A DNA stretch of 64,000 bases from a virus, in the IMG/VR virus record IMGVR_UViG_3300037245_003482, positions 1-64,000 of that record. One strand, written 5' to 3'. Within the stretch, counting starts at the first letter, position 1. The number at the start of each line of letters is the position of its first letter. Made by a program: the position numbers and the translations under genes. Positions 8,509-16,815 of the stretch are shown here, one piece after another. The notes under the pieces are model-generated. The model saw only the letters and a program-made list of their open reading frames with translations, was not told the DNA's origin and ran no database searches.

Positions 8509-9111
8509 TTAATCCTCCCAGCTGGGGTTTATACGTGTGTTGTTGCATGTATCACATTCAATATCACTGCCTTTACATGTAGGGCATATTTTGCCAATTT
8601 CTGCTTTGCCAAAATTAAAACATAATTGGCATGGTTTTTTACTTTTACCATTACAAACAGGGCACACTTCCATTCTGAATATTTTAGGCCGTTGTTCATC
8701 AGGTAACTTACAGGCACAGCGGTCACATGGTTCTTGTTTCGCTGCATCAAAGGTGCACCCTTTTATTTCTGCATTCCCCTGGGCACCTATTGTCTGGTAA
8801 TACCCACACCCAGGTAAATAAGGGGCTTTATAGCTATCTATAAAAACAGTTATATCATCCAGCGCTTCAATGTACCCCTGGTATTTATCCCGTTTTAGCA
8901 GGTTGGCCAACAGTATAAGCAAATTAATTATACTAGTGCGCATGGAATCAAAACTACCCAAAAGGGCTGGCAGGGTGCTATTTTCAGCAAACAACAAAAG
9001 TGCCTCAGTGCCCATGGCTTCCAAATGCTTTTTTTGATCAGGGTACAAAAGCACCATTTGCTTGCGCATTTCGTCAATCTTTTTTTCCATTTCAGGTGTT
9101 AAGTTAATCAA
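8509..9111 (-). CDS. Cys-rich protein with DnaJ-like zinc repeats
   Basis: 200 residues. The N-terminal ~100 are helical; the C-terminal ~65 contain four CxxC pairs: CDRC, CPVCNGK, CQLC, CPTCKGS and CDTC, resembling the CxxCxGxG zinc fingers of DnaJ. Encoded between the two Rad50-like halves and overlapping neighbours at both ends, so it may be part of that complex, for example helping a zinc-hook contact. No established name; function inferred from context only. Confidence 0.6.
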   Translation of the reverse strand: MINLTPEMEKKIDEMRKQMVLLYPDQKKHLEAMGTEALLLFAENSTLPALLGSFDSMRTSIINLLILLANLLKRDKYQGYIEALDDITVFIDSYKAPYLPGCGYYQTIGAQGNAEIKGCTFDAAKQEPCDRCACKLPDEQRPKIFRMEVCPVCNGKSKKPCQLCFNFGKAEIGKICPTCKGSDIECDTCNNTRINPSWED

Positions 9112-9350
9112 GCAACACCCCCCCGTAATAATTCATCACATTCATCTAGTATTTCATTACGCTGTTCAGCCAATTTTGTTTCCTGCGCTGTTTCCTTGGC
9201 CACAAAAGTATCCCCTTCTTCCACCGTTGTAATATTGTATTCTTTGAGCCCTTCCAATACCTGTTCAATTTCGGTGTCTACTTTGATATTGGCTTCTTTC
9301 CCACTTTCGTAAGAGGCCCTTAATTCTGTTATTCGTGCCTGTGCTTCCAT
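9108..9350 (-). CDS. Small coiled-coil protein
   Basis: 80 residues, almost entirely charged helix (EAQARITELRASYESGKEANI, AEQRNEILDECDELL). It starts six bases after the Mre11-like gene and overlaps the next gene by ATGA-type coupling. Within a split Rad50 operon it might supply a missing piece of the coiled coil; that is a guess. No family recognised. Confidence 0.6.
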   Translation of the reverse strand: MEAQARITELRASYESGKEANIKVDTEIEQVLEGLKEYNITTVEEGDTFVAKETAQETKLAEQRNEILDECDELLRGGVA

Positions 9351-9355
9351 TTGTA

Positions 9356-10255
9356 TTATCCTTTTGTTTTTAATGTAGTAGCAGCAAGCTGCACTTTTTG
9401 TAATATGTAATTACTTAAACTTTCTTCAATTTCATTAGTTGCAAGGTATGTTTCCATGTCCAACCAAAATTTCATTGTTAATTTTTCGGGTTCCTTCAGT
9501 GTTTCAAGCACTTCCATTATGCCTTTTTCACTTTCCACAATTTTTAAAATATGCTCATTTGTTGTTTCTTCAATTTGATCAGGTACATCAATCCATTTTA
9601 TGCTAAATTTAATATTGGGTTCATATTCTATTATAGCAATTTTTGGCTGATATCCTATCATGCCTGCATCTTGAATATTAAGGCACCCGGGGTTAACTAC
9701 ATGCCTGCCATCTTTTTCAAAATGGAAACTATGGTGGTAATCCCCTGTTAAAATAAGGTCATTTTGTGGATATTTATCAAGCAGCATTTCAGCATGTTCA
9801 AAAGTACCTTTATCCTGCATATACCATGGTACTGATTTTAAATCAGGGAAAATAAGCCTGTGTACAATGGGTATATTTAAGAATTCTGCTTCAAAGAATT
9901 CATTGCAATTTTCTAATAATGTTACACCTTCCATGAGCCCAAATGAACTTAATGCGCTTTTTGGTAGGTTTTTCATTTGGTGGAATTGCAGGCTGTGGTT
10001 GCCTGGCATGCATATCCAGGGCACTTTGTAATTGTACTTACGTAATGCATTGGGGATCACATTTATTACGGTCAGGGGCTGCACAGCGGTATCAAATGTG
10101 TCCCCATTGTCAACTATGTAATCAACTTCTTCCATAATTGCAGTACGTACCACAAAATCAGCAAGTTCCTGTTGGCTTTCTAGCCAATCTGCGTCTGTAC
10201 GGCAAACAGGGCGTTTTATATCCAAATGTATATCTGAAACATTTAATATTTTCAT
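9356..10255 (-). CDS. Mre11/SbcD-like metallophosphoesterase nuclease
   Basis: 299 residues. Metallophosphoesterase motifs in order: D8-I-H10, GDTFD at 51-55, PGNH at 84-87, and GDYHH at 171-175 in place of the usual GHTH, followed by VNPGC. Binds two metal ions and cuts DNA ends as partner of a Rad50/SbcC ATPase in double-strand break repair and recombination-dependent replication, like T4 gp47. The C-terminal ~70 residues are helical and could dock on the Rad50 coil. Its ATPase partner is encoded in two pieces on either side. Confidence 0.85.
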   Translation of the reverse strand: MKILNVSDIHLDIKRPVCRTDADWLESQQELADFVVRTAIMEEVDYIVDNGDTFDTAVQPLTVINVIPNALRKYNYKVPWICMPGNHSLQFHQMKNLPKSALSSFGLMEGVTLLENCNEFFEAEFLNIPIVHRLIFPDLKSVPWYMQDKGTFEHAEMLLDKYPQNDLILTGDYHHSFHFEKDGRHVVNPGCLNIQDAGMIGYQPKIAIIEYEPNIKFSIKWIDVPDQIEETTNEHILKIVESEKGIMEVLETLKEPEKLTMKFWLDMETYLATNEIEESLSNYILQKVQLAATTLKTKG

Positions 10256-10659
10256 CTGTGATTCCTTTCGTATTGCTCTTTTGAACCAAAAACAAAACGG
10301 TCCTGCGCATCCCTTTGTGCATGGTGCAAACTAAATTCTTGGGGTTCATTATAGTCTATATCTTTGGAAATAACCAAACCCCATGCAGAATCATAATCTA
10401 CCATATTCATATCTGCACTGCTTATTTTTCCACCCGTTACTTCTTCAGCATTACCTATAAGAACCCCAGTGCCTTTATGTATCGCTATTTGATTAACTTC
10501 ATTAATAGTGCATATATCTTTTGTTTTTAGGGTAAGGGTTACCCCTTTGCCAATTGTTTCAATAGATGGGCCACCTGGGTACTTATATAATTTATACCAA
10601 TAAATTTCTACATTTACAATTTCAACACCAATTATGAATTCATTAATTATTAATCTCAT
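10252..10659 (-). CDS. Hypothetical protein in Rad50-Mre11 operon
   Basis: 135 residues. I place the start at 10659, where ATG overlaps the upstream TGA as ATGA; a longer frame starting at 10695 would run deep into the Rad50-like gene. Predicted beta-rich N-terminus (MRLIINEFIIGVEIVNVEIYWYKLYKYP) and a polar C-terminus. No family recognised. Sits between the ATPase N-half and the nuclease, with a 4-base overlap to the latter. Confidence 0.6.
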   Translation of the reverse strand: MRLIINEFIIGVEIVNVEIYWYKLYKYPGGPSIETIGKGVTLTLKTKDICTINEVNQIAIHKGTGVLIGNAEEVTGGKISSADMNMVDYDSAWGLVISKDIDYNEPQEFSLHHAQRDAQDRFVFGSKEQYERNHR

Positions 10660-12032
10660 TTTAAGGCCCTCCCGGTTCCTTTGCATGCAGGGCATATTTC
10701 ACCAAGTTCCTTTTCCATTTCTTGGTGCTGTGCCATGAGTTTAACTTTCTTTTCCCCTAATATACCAAGTTTTTTGGTTAAAACACTCACTGCAGTTGTT
10801 TTGGCCTGCATTGCACATATTTCTGCCTGTAGTTCTTCTGCATCTTCCACCAGGGCCATTATTTCTACCCAATCAGGTTGCAGGGCCTTTGTTTCTTGCC
10901 CCTTTTTCAACTTATCAACTAAAGCAGTTACATTTGCTATTTTTATGCCCCTTGCTTTTATTCCTGTCTGCAACTCTTCAGCAGATTCCAACATGGGCAA
11001 AATATAGGCCCAATCTGGTTGTTGTGCTTTTATGCCTTGTGCCTTTTTCAATTTAATAACCAAAGCAGTTACAGCACCTGTGCGTGCCCCCAATGCTACT
11101 GCACCACGGTCAAGGCTTTGGGCTTCATTTATAAGTTTGCCAATTTTATCAATGTGCTGTGTGGCTTCTTTAGTTTCAAGGCACTTTTTAAATTTTGTGG
11201 TTAACGTTTCCACATGCTTTCGTCTTTCCCCAATTACAACGATTTCCTGTTGCATTTTTGTAATTTCAGCCAATAAGGTTCCAATTTTTTCCGTATTGGG
11301 GAGCTTACTTTTACGTGCCAAGAGTTCACTAAGGCTATTTTTAGCGCGTGTGACATTATCCAACACAGTAACAATACTGTTGATATCAATTTCCAAATCT
11401 TTTGCATCTTCCACTAACTCCTGTAATTCTTCCAAATACTCAAATTTGGCAGCTTTTTCTTTTAATTCTTTTAGGTTTGCTTTGAGGCGGTTTTTCTGTG
11501 TATTTGCAGCAGTTTTTAAATCGTTGCATGCAGCTATGGCATTATCTGCCTCTGTAAAATCAATAAGGCCATTTAGGAACCTGCTGGCTTCTGCCCCACC
11601 ATTGCCATCTGGGCGCAAAAGGAAAGGGGCCCCGTGTTGGCTGCCAAAATTAACTTCATTCATATCCAGTAGGGTGGTAACTTCATCTGGTACCCCTTTA
11701 CCCACCGCTTTGAGGTCTGTTCCACTTACTATGTACAAATTATCTTTAGCACCGCCTGGCCCACGGCTGCGTTCTATTACCCCATTATCCAGTTCAAGCG
11801 TGAAAGAAAATTTACCAGTTATTTTGATTTCACCTTTTTTATTTATTTCCCTGGCCCACTTACTTACATAATTGGCATTACCTGGTTTGTTTTCATTTAT
11901 TAAACGGATACCACGGTAAAAATTTGTTTTACCAGCGCGGGTATGCCCCACCAGCATATTGATGCCAGGGTGGAATTTAAGCAGTATATCTTCCCATGAT
12001 TTTAAATTTATGCCATGTGCTGATTTAATCAT
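10656..12032 (-). CDS. Rad50/SbcC-like ATPase, N-terminal half with zinc hook
   Basis: 458 residues. Walker A GHTRAGKT at 29-36 and a Rad50-type N-lobe to ~170, then a long coil. The coil holds repeated units of ~47 residues: VTALVIKLKKAQ...QPDWAYILPMLESAEELQ and VTALVDKLKKGQ...QPDWVEIMALVEDAEELQ. It ends with CPACKG (C447, C450) seven residues before the stop, the position of a zinc hook at the tip of the coil. Signature motif and Walker B are missing and are supplied by the gene at 7571-8251. The break at the apex means each half is an intact arm of the molecule rather than a decayed gene. Overlaps both neighbours. Confidence 0.85.
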   Translation of the reverse strand: MIKSAHGINLKSWEDILLKFHPGINMLVGHTRAGKTNFYRGIRLINENKPGNANYVSKWAREINKKGEIKITGKFSFTLELDNGVIERSRGPGGAKDNLYIVSGTDLKAVGKGVPDEVTTLLDMNEVNFGSQHGAPFLLRPDGNGGAEASRFLNGLIDFTEADNAIAACNDLKTAANTQKNRLKANLKELKEKAAKFEYLEELQELVEDAKDLEIDINSIVTVLDNVTRAKNSLSELLARKSKLPNTEKIGTLLAEITKMQQEIVVIGERRKHVETLTTKFKKCLETKEATQHIDKIGKLINEAQSLDRGAVALGARTGAVTALVIKLKKAQGIKAQQPDWAYILPMLESAEELQTGIKARGIKIANVTALVDKLKKGQETKALQPDWVEIMALVEDAEELQAEICAMQAKTTAVSVLTKKLGILGEKKVKLMAQHQEMEKELGEICPACKGTGRALK

Positions 12033-12564
12033 TAATTTCCCCTTTTATATGGGTTAACACTAGTTCTTCTTTCATCATATAGGCAAGCCCGGGCCCTTCC
12101 TCTATTAATTCTTTGAATAAATTGATACGCACCTTTTTATCTTTTAATGTGTGCATTAGCTCAACTTCACCAAGCTTATTACATAAGGCAAGAGAAAGCT
12201 GTATCGCTTGAGTTGCATAAACCCAACAGTTATAGTTTTCTATTTGTGTTATATTAGGGCAAGGGTCCCCAGGTTTAATAGGGAAAAGTAAATTGAAAAC
12301 AGCACCATCTGCCAAGTGTATTTTATAATTAGGAAAAGCCCCACCATAATCAGTACAAATATCTTCTTGTTTTAGGCAATCTTGTACCTTGAGGCCCATT
12401 TCACGTACCTCCTTCATAATTTCACTGCATTTTTCACTTGGTATTACAAAGTCGTAATCACTTTCTTTTGATACTTCAGCAAAAAATGCACGACTACCAG
12501 TGAACAGAAGGTTATAAGATACCTTAGCTTTTAGCCATCTGTAAAATTCAGCTTTATTCATCAT
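12025..12564 (-). CDS. Nucleotidyltransferase-fold protein
   Basis: 179 residues. Near the N-terminus FTGSRAFFAEVSKESDYDFVIP matches the polymerase-beta-type NTase pattern G-S followed by D-x-D (metal-binding D-Y-D). A later K-I-H-L-A-D-G-A-V-F strand fits the third acidic position. Such phage NTases transfer nucleotides to RNA, proteins or small molecules; the substrate here is unknown. It overlaps the Rad50 N-half by eight bases, heading that part of the operon. Start could be either of the first two Met codons. Confidence 0.65.
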   Translation of the reverse strand: MMNKAEFYRWLKAKVSYNLLFTGSRAFFAEVSKESDYDFVIPSEKCSEIMKEVREMGLKVQDCLKQEDICTDYGGAFPNYKIHLADGAVFNLLFPIKPGDPCPNITQIENYNCWVYATQAIQLSLALCNKLGEVELMHTLKDKKVRINLFKELIEEGPGLAYMMKEELVLTHIKGEIND

Positions 12565-12724
12565 CGCCTTCCTTAAACATGCTCTGCTGATCTACCCCTT
12601 CGGTTATATCAGGCACATCCATTCTTTTGGCACATACAGAGCCCATGCCCAATGCGCGGCTTTCTGCTGTTTTCAGTGGCCGTTTGCACACTGTGCATTT
12701 ATCATACTGTGGTAATTTCTTCAT
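12554..12724 (-). CDS. DUF6011-like zinc protein
   Basis: 56 residues from the ATG at 12724. Pattern CTVCKRPLKTAESRALGMGSVC gives C-x2-C...G-x-G-x-x-C, the DUF6011 fingerprint, probably one zinc site. Small stand-alone versions are common in phages; role unknown. Lies between a resolvase and a nucleotidyltransferase, overlapping both. Confidence 0.65.
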   Translation of the reverse strand: MKKLPQYDKCTVCKRPLKTAESRALGMGSVCAKRMDVPDITEGVDQQSMFKEGDDE

Positions 12725-13208
12725 GATGTACAACTCCATAGTCTGCAATTAATAGTGCATCACCCCTGCCATCCTTTGCACCGCCCCGTGGGCCATATAA
12801 TTCTTTTTCAATTGTGGGGTATTTGGCAGCAGCTTTGGCGCATGAATCTTTTTTACTTTTGCCCCATAGCCCAGCATGCCTTTCCCAACGTTGTGCATTC
12901 ACATGCATAAAAGGTATATTTTCATTATAGGCAAAAAGTATCACAATACCTTCTGCCTTGCCAATATTTTTACCTTGCTGCATGATACTATTACGGCCTG
13001 CATTTGGCCCATTTGCAATAACATGCTCTGCCCAAATGGCATCTATTGGATGTGTAGTCGAAGCAAGGGAACACAATAAAACATCTATTGCAATTGGGTC
13101 TATTTCCTTGTTTTCAAGTGGCATATCCCACACAAAGCATTCTTTTGTTTCTGTGTCAATTAGGGCAAATGCACCACTAATTCCATAATCAATTCCTAAT
13201 ACCCTCAT
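12702..13208 (-). CDS. RuvC-like Holliday junction resolvase
   Basis: 168 residues. RNase H-fold signature: D7 in GIDYGISGAFAL, E61 in WAEHV, and D146/D150 in KDGRGDALLIADYG, matching the four acidic metal-binding positions of RuvC-type junction endonucleases. Would cut branched recombination or replication intermediates before packaging. Length close to bacterial RuvC. Located beside RecA/UvsX and Rad50-Mre11-like genes. Confidence 0.75.
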   Translation of the reverse strand: MRVLGIDYGISGAFALIDTETKECFVWDMPLENKEIDPIAIDVLLCSLASTTHPIDAIWAEHVIANGPNAGRNSIMQQGKNIGKAEGIVILFAYNENIPFMHVNAQRWERHAGLWGKSKKDSCAKAAAKYPTIEKELYGPRGGAKDGRGDALLIADYGVVHHEEITTV

Positions 13209-13211
13209 ATA

Positions 13212-14366
13212 TTACCTGTATTTCCTTAAGGCACCTGCACCTGGTGCAGCTTTCAGTGCCGCGTCTTCTTCTTTTTCCCAGCGTTCAATTACCATTTGGT
13301 CTAATTTGTTGCGTTCTGCCTTGTTTTCTTCAAGGTAAAACCAATCCCGTATTTCCAAAAATTTACGTTCTTCCCCATTCCAGTCAAATACTGGGTTTTT
13401 AACTGTCATTTGCCCCTTATCAGAAAGCAGGTCCTTTAAGTAAATTAAATTTGTACCCACATCATCAATACCAAAGGTGTAATAGAAAAGCACATATATT
13501 ATACGGCCAGGCCGTGATGTTTTGCTTTTTTTATTGACCACCCGGGTTATGCCCCCACAACTTTTACCATTTTTCTTTGCTTTCTCAGTTGCAAATATTT
13601 TTTGCACCGCATATAGCCATTGCACTGTATGGGAAAAGAAATCCATTGCACGCCCACCACTACGTTTTTCCTTCACAGGGCTATTTGGGTCAGGATTGTC
13701 CCTTAATTGAGATAAAATAAAGTACAATGCTTTTTTATGCCTAAGTTCGCATGCTATTTTTGGAAAATGGTGCATCGAAAGGAATTTAGGTTTTTCCATT
13801 TGGTAGCTACCATCATCCTTAACCTCTTTGCCCGCCTTGTGCTTTTTCATGCGGTCCTCTGCCATGTTGTCCAGTTGTATGGAACCAACACCATCCAGGC
13901 TGTCAACTGTAAGAATGGCACTTTCTGTTGTTTTACCATCCTTGCTTACTTTTAGATTGTCAAGGAATTCACGAACTGTTGTATCAAGTTTTTGCACTGT
14001 TTTTGGTACATCTTCCCATGGCATTGTGGCATTATAGTTATACAGGTCTTCTGTGTCAAAACTGTCCCCATATTCAGTGGGCATAAAAAGGTATTTAAAA
14101 CCTTTGTTGATGTGGTTCTGATAGGCTGTTACCTCATGTGCAAATAGTGTTTTACCACTGCTTTTATCGCCCACATAATTAACAATCCATCCATATGGGT
14201 ACCCAAGCACACCTTTTTTACCCCCTGCTTGTAAATCAAGCAAAAGGGTTCCTGTGCGCGCCCTGCCCCATGGGTCTTCAACAGAATATTGTTCCAAAAA
14301 AGAAGTATCTTCAAAAACTTCATCAATGTCATCTAATTGGGCTTTTTTATCTGATGCTTTGCTCAT
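13212..14366 (-). CDS. RecA/UvsX-family recombinase
   Basis: 384 residues. Walker A GDKSSGKT at 66-73, Walker B strand ILTVDSLDGV around D155, and downstream a KRSGGRAMDFFSHTVQWL segment fitting the L2/RecA-core region. Catalyses ATP-dependent strand pairing in phage recombination and recombination-primed replication. C-terminus is helical and basic (ALRKYR). It overlaps the next gene upstream by four bases. UvsX-like divergence from host RecA is visible in the short N-terminal domain. Confidence 0.8.
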   Translation of the reverse strand: MSKASDKKAQLDDIDEVFEDTSFLEQYSVEDPWGRARTGTLLLDLQAGGKKGVLGYPYGWIVNYVGDKSSGKTLFAHEVTAYQNHINKGFKYLFMPTEYGDSFDTEDLYNYNATMPWEDVPKTVQKLDTTVREFLDNLKVSKDGKTTESAILTVDSLDGVGSIQLDNMAEDRMKKHKAGKEVKDDGSYQMEKPKFLSMHHFPKIACELRHKKALYFILSQLRDNPDPNSPVKEKRSGGRAMDFFSHTVQWLYAVQKIFATEKAKKNGKSCGGITRVVNKKSKTSRPGRIIYVLFYYTFGIDDVGTNLIYLKDLLSDKGQMTVKNPVFDWNGEERKFLEIRDWFYLEENKAERNKLDQMVIERWEKEEDAALKAAPGAGALRKYR

Positions 14367-14800
14367 TTGGCATTGCTCCTAATGGGGTTCAACTTTTGCT
14401 TTATTTCGTCAACTTTGTCCCGTGGTACAAATACCATACCAAAAAAACGTTTTGGAATTATACCCAATTTATAGGCCAATCTGTATTGAAATGTGTGGCG
14501 CCACAATTTATCAGGTTTCCCACTGTTATTAGTTTCTTTGGATAGTTTAGAAATACTATACCAGTCAGCATGCGTATTTGCTTTTAGTTTGGCAAATTCT
14601 TTGGCCTGTTCTTCATAATACAAATATTTGCAGTCTTCCCCATGGAAATCTATTATTTCCCCCAGGCTGTCTTCATATTTAGTACGTGTGTGGTATCGTA
14701 AGAATTGCCTTGCAGTATTTGCATGGTAATGCAGGCCCTCCTCTGCCAATATGCGGAGGAAGGCTGCAGTTCTTATTTTATTGTAGGGTGCGGCTGCCAT
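14363..14800 (-). CDS. Hypothetical, recombination cluster
   Basis: 145 residues, basic and helical, with aromatic pairs (CKYLYYEEQAKEFAKLK). The placement between ssDNA-binding protein and recombinase would suit a recombination mediator of UvsY type, but sequence alone does not support that name. Coupled to the recombinase by a 4-base overlap. Confidence 0.6.
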   Translation of the reverse strand: MAAAPYNKIRTAAFLRILAEEGLHYHANTARQFLRYHTRTKYEDSLGEIIDFHGEDCKYLYYEEQAKEFAKLKANTHADWYSISKLSKETNNSGKPDKLWRHTFQYRLAYKLGIIPKRFFGMVFVPRDKVDEIKQKLNPIRSNAK

Positions 14801-14806
14801 TTTGCC

Positions 14807-15985
14807 CTACTTTGCTTTTGTTGCCTGGAAACAAGGGTTAACAACGTCACATGTTTTCTTGCCTGGGCATTTACGGTACCCACCTTCTTTTACACCAAAG
14901 AGGCGGCCTTCAGGGCATTCACCTGCAGGTGTTTCTTTTGTTTCTTCCTGTAGGGTTATTTTCACTGGTTCAGGTTGTAGAGGCTTTTCTGCTTTTTTTG
15001 ATTCAGGTTCAGCTGGTGCTTCTGCTGTCTGCGTTGCAGGCGCATGTGTTTCTGTTGTTTCTTTCGTCCCCTTCGCACCAGATGCAGGCTTTCCCGGCTC
15101 TTCCTCCTGTACTGTTTTTTGTACCCCAGGGGCAGGTGACGTTTCTTCATTAGTCACAGGTTGTGCTGTAGGCGCTTTATTGCCAAATGCAGCTGGTATT
15201 GTGCCATCAGTATAATATGCCTGCATTTCTTTACTATTGCAAACTATCATGAAAGTACTCAAATCAGTTATGCCTTCAACAAGTTCATCTGTAACAGGTT
15301 CTTCACGTGCAGGGAATTGGAATTCGCTGTAATCAAACCAATTTGCATCTTCTTCCTTGTCTGCACGGAAACTTATTGAACATCCAACAAGGTCAAGGCT
15401 TACGAAATCAATTACCTCCCCTTCTTCTTCCTTTAAGATTTTTATCTTTTTCTCAAGTTGCTCACCCCAACCAGCGCTTTTGCCAGTATATGGTGCATCC
15501 CACCAAGTAATTTGGCCAGCCTGTGGCCCTGTTATAGGTCTTAATAATATAATCCATCTACGGCTTGGTAATAGTGTACTGAATTGCCCATAAGCGGCAG
15601 CCTTTTTATCAGCCCCTTTCCCACCAGCTTTTTTCCACAAATCCCACATTTCTGTGCATAAGAAGCATGTTGGTTCAATACCTGCATCTTTCAGGCATAT
15701 GAAATTTACTTTGTCTTCCCCAACACTACGGTGGATGGGCACATCCAGATTGTACTCAAGGCATTCAAGTTCATTCACATCCTTGAGTATATGGGGGTGT
15801 TGTTCATTGCTAATGTAATAAGGTATTACATCCACGGTATTACGCCCTTTCTGTACTTCAAAACGCTTAAAAGGCAAACCATTTATGGCATAATACCCAC
15901 CAGCACTTTTACCAATGCTGGCACTGCCAACTGCTTCCTCACTTTTTTTGCGTCTTTTGTCACTTATTTTTCTAGCTCTTGCCAT
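14807..15985 (-). CDS. gp32-like single-stranded DNA-binding protein
   Basis: 392 residues. Basic N-terminal tail (MARARKISDKRRKK), a core with C97...C107-x2-C110 (CLKDAGIEPTCFLC) resembling the zinc-bearing core of T4-type ssDNA-binding proteins, then a long Pro/Thr/Glu-rich linker (~270-350). A second Cys cluster closes the protein (C-P-E-G...C-P-G-K-K-T-C...N-P-C). The acidic linker fits the partner-binding tail of such proteins. Located beside the recombinase and clamp loader. The extra terminal Cys domain is unusual. Confidence 0.65.
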   Translation of the reverse strand: MARARKISDKRRKKSEEAVGSASIGKSAGGYYAINGLPFKRFEVQKGRNTVDVIPYYISNEQHPHILKDVNELECLEYNLDVPIHRSVGEDKVNFICLKDAGIEPTCFLCTEMWDLWKKAGGKGADKKAAAYGQFSTLLPSRRWIILLRPITGPQAGQITWWDAPYTGKSAGWGEQLEKKIKILKEEEGEVIDFVSLDLVGCSISFRADKEEDANWFDYSEFQFPAREEPVTDELVEGITDLSTFMIVCNSKEMQAYYTDGTIPAAFGNKAPTAQPVTNEETSPAPGVQKTVQEEEPGKPASGAKGTKETTETHAPATQTAEAPAEPESKKAEKPLQPEPVKITLQEETKETPAGECPEGRLFGVKEGGYRKCPGKKTCDVVNPCFQATKAK

Positions 15986-15999
15986 GGTGTTGCTCCTTG

Positions 16000-16758
16000 T
16001 TATTTGTTTAATCTTTCGCGTTTTTCACGTTCAATTTCATTTGATTCTTCAGTTGTTGTGGCCCCTGGTAATATACGGGGGTCACTCCAGTAATTTTTCA
16101 CCCACAATGTAAGCAGGGCATCTAATGCATGTTTTAAATCCCCCACCTGGTCCACAGCAGAATCATATTTTATTTTTTCAATTTCAGCAGCTAAAAGTGC
16201 TTCTTCCAGTTGCACAATAACTGGTTCCATATCTATTTTGGCATCAATGTCTTCCCGGGTAGGCTCTTTTGTTTTAATATTCTGCCTACCCTGTGCCTCA
16301 TATAATTCAATATCCTTAGTTACTAAATTAACTTCTTCAATAGCGTCCTGAACATCCTTATCAGTTTTTATATAAGCATCAATGTCCTCTTTTGTGGGGT
16401 CTTTTTGTTTTCCGCTTGGCGTTGTGACTATTTTACTAGCTGCAATTTTACGCGCTTCTGCTTTTTTTGTTTCCAATTCCCCCAATGCATCACGCATGCG
16501 GTCTTTGGCTGTTAAATAATTCTGCAATGCAGGGGGAACACTCTCATCTGAAAAAGTCCTTTTATACTGGGCTATTATATCCAGTCTGATTTCACTTCTT
16601 TTTTTCTTTAAAGTTTTGGCCAGTTGTTTCACTTTTATTTTTGCTTGGCCTTGTTCCGTTGTCCAATAGTGTGAAATGTTGGAAAAATTCTCCCAGCAAG
16701 CGACCATGTCACTTTTGTCAATTTCCATGTCCTTGCTTAATAAACGAACTGTTTCCAA
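16000..16758 (-). CDS. Coiled-coil protein with internal repeat
   Basis: 252 residues, mostly charged helix. A repeat is visible: PTKEDIDAYIKTDKDVQDAIEEV and, ~45 residues on, PTREDIDAKIDMEPVIVQLEEAL. First gene after a copy of the phage promoter (16791-16802) with an AGGAG site, heading the recombination operon. It could be a scaffold or helicase-loading type accessory, but no family is recognisable. Confidence 0.6.
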   Translation of the reverse strand: METVRLLSKDMEIDKSDMVACWENFSNISHYWTTEQGQAKIKVKQLAKTLKKKRSEIRLDIIAQYKRTFSDESVPPALQNYLTAKDRMRDALGELETKKAEARKIAASKIVTTPSGKQKDPTKEDIDAYIKTDKDVQDAIEEVNLVTKDIELYEAQGRQNIKTKEPTREDIDAKIDMEPVIVQLEEALLAAEIEKIKYDSAVDQVGDLKHALDALLTLWVKNYWSDPRILPGATTTEESNEIEREKRERLNK

Positions 16759-16790
16759 AATAACTCCTGTTGTAATTGGGGTATGTTACT

Positions 16791-16802
16791 ACCCCTATTA
16801 TA
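16791..16802 (-). promoter_or_regulatory. Phage promoter motif (TATAATAGGGGT)
   Basis: Exact leftward copy of the recurring element, preceded by CTTTCTTTT, 33 bases before the coiled-coil gene start; no -35 box seen. Confidence 0.65.
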
Positions 16803-16815
16803 AAAAGAAAGGTTG

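Noticed and set aside
11032-11871. 279-codon rightward frame
   Set aside because: Complement of the Rad50 N-half coil; Ser/Leu/Ala-rich shadow without start signals.
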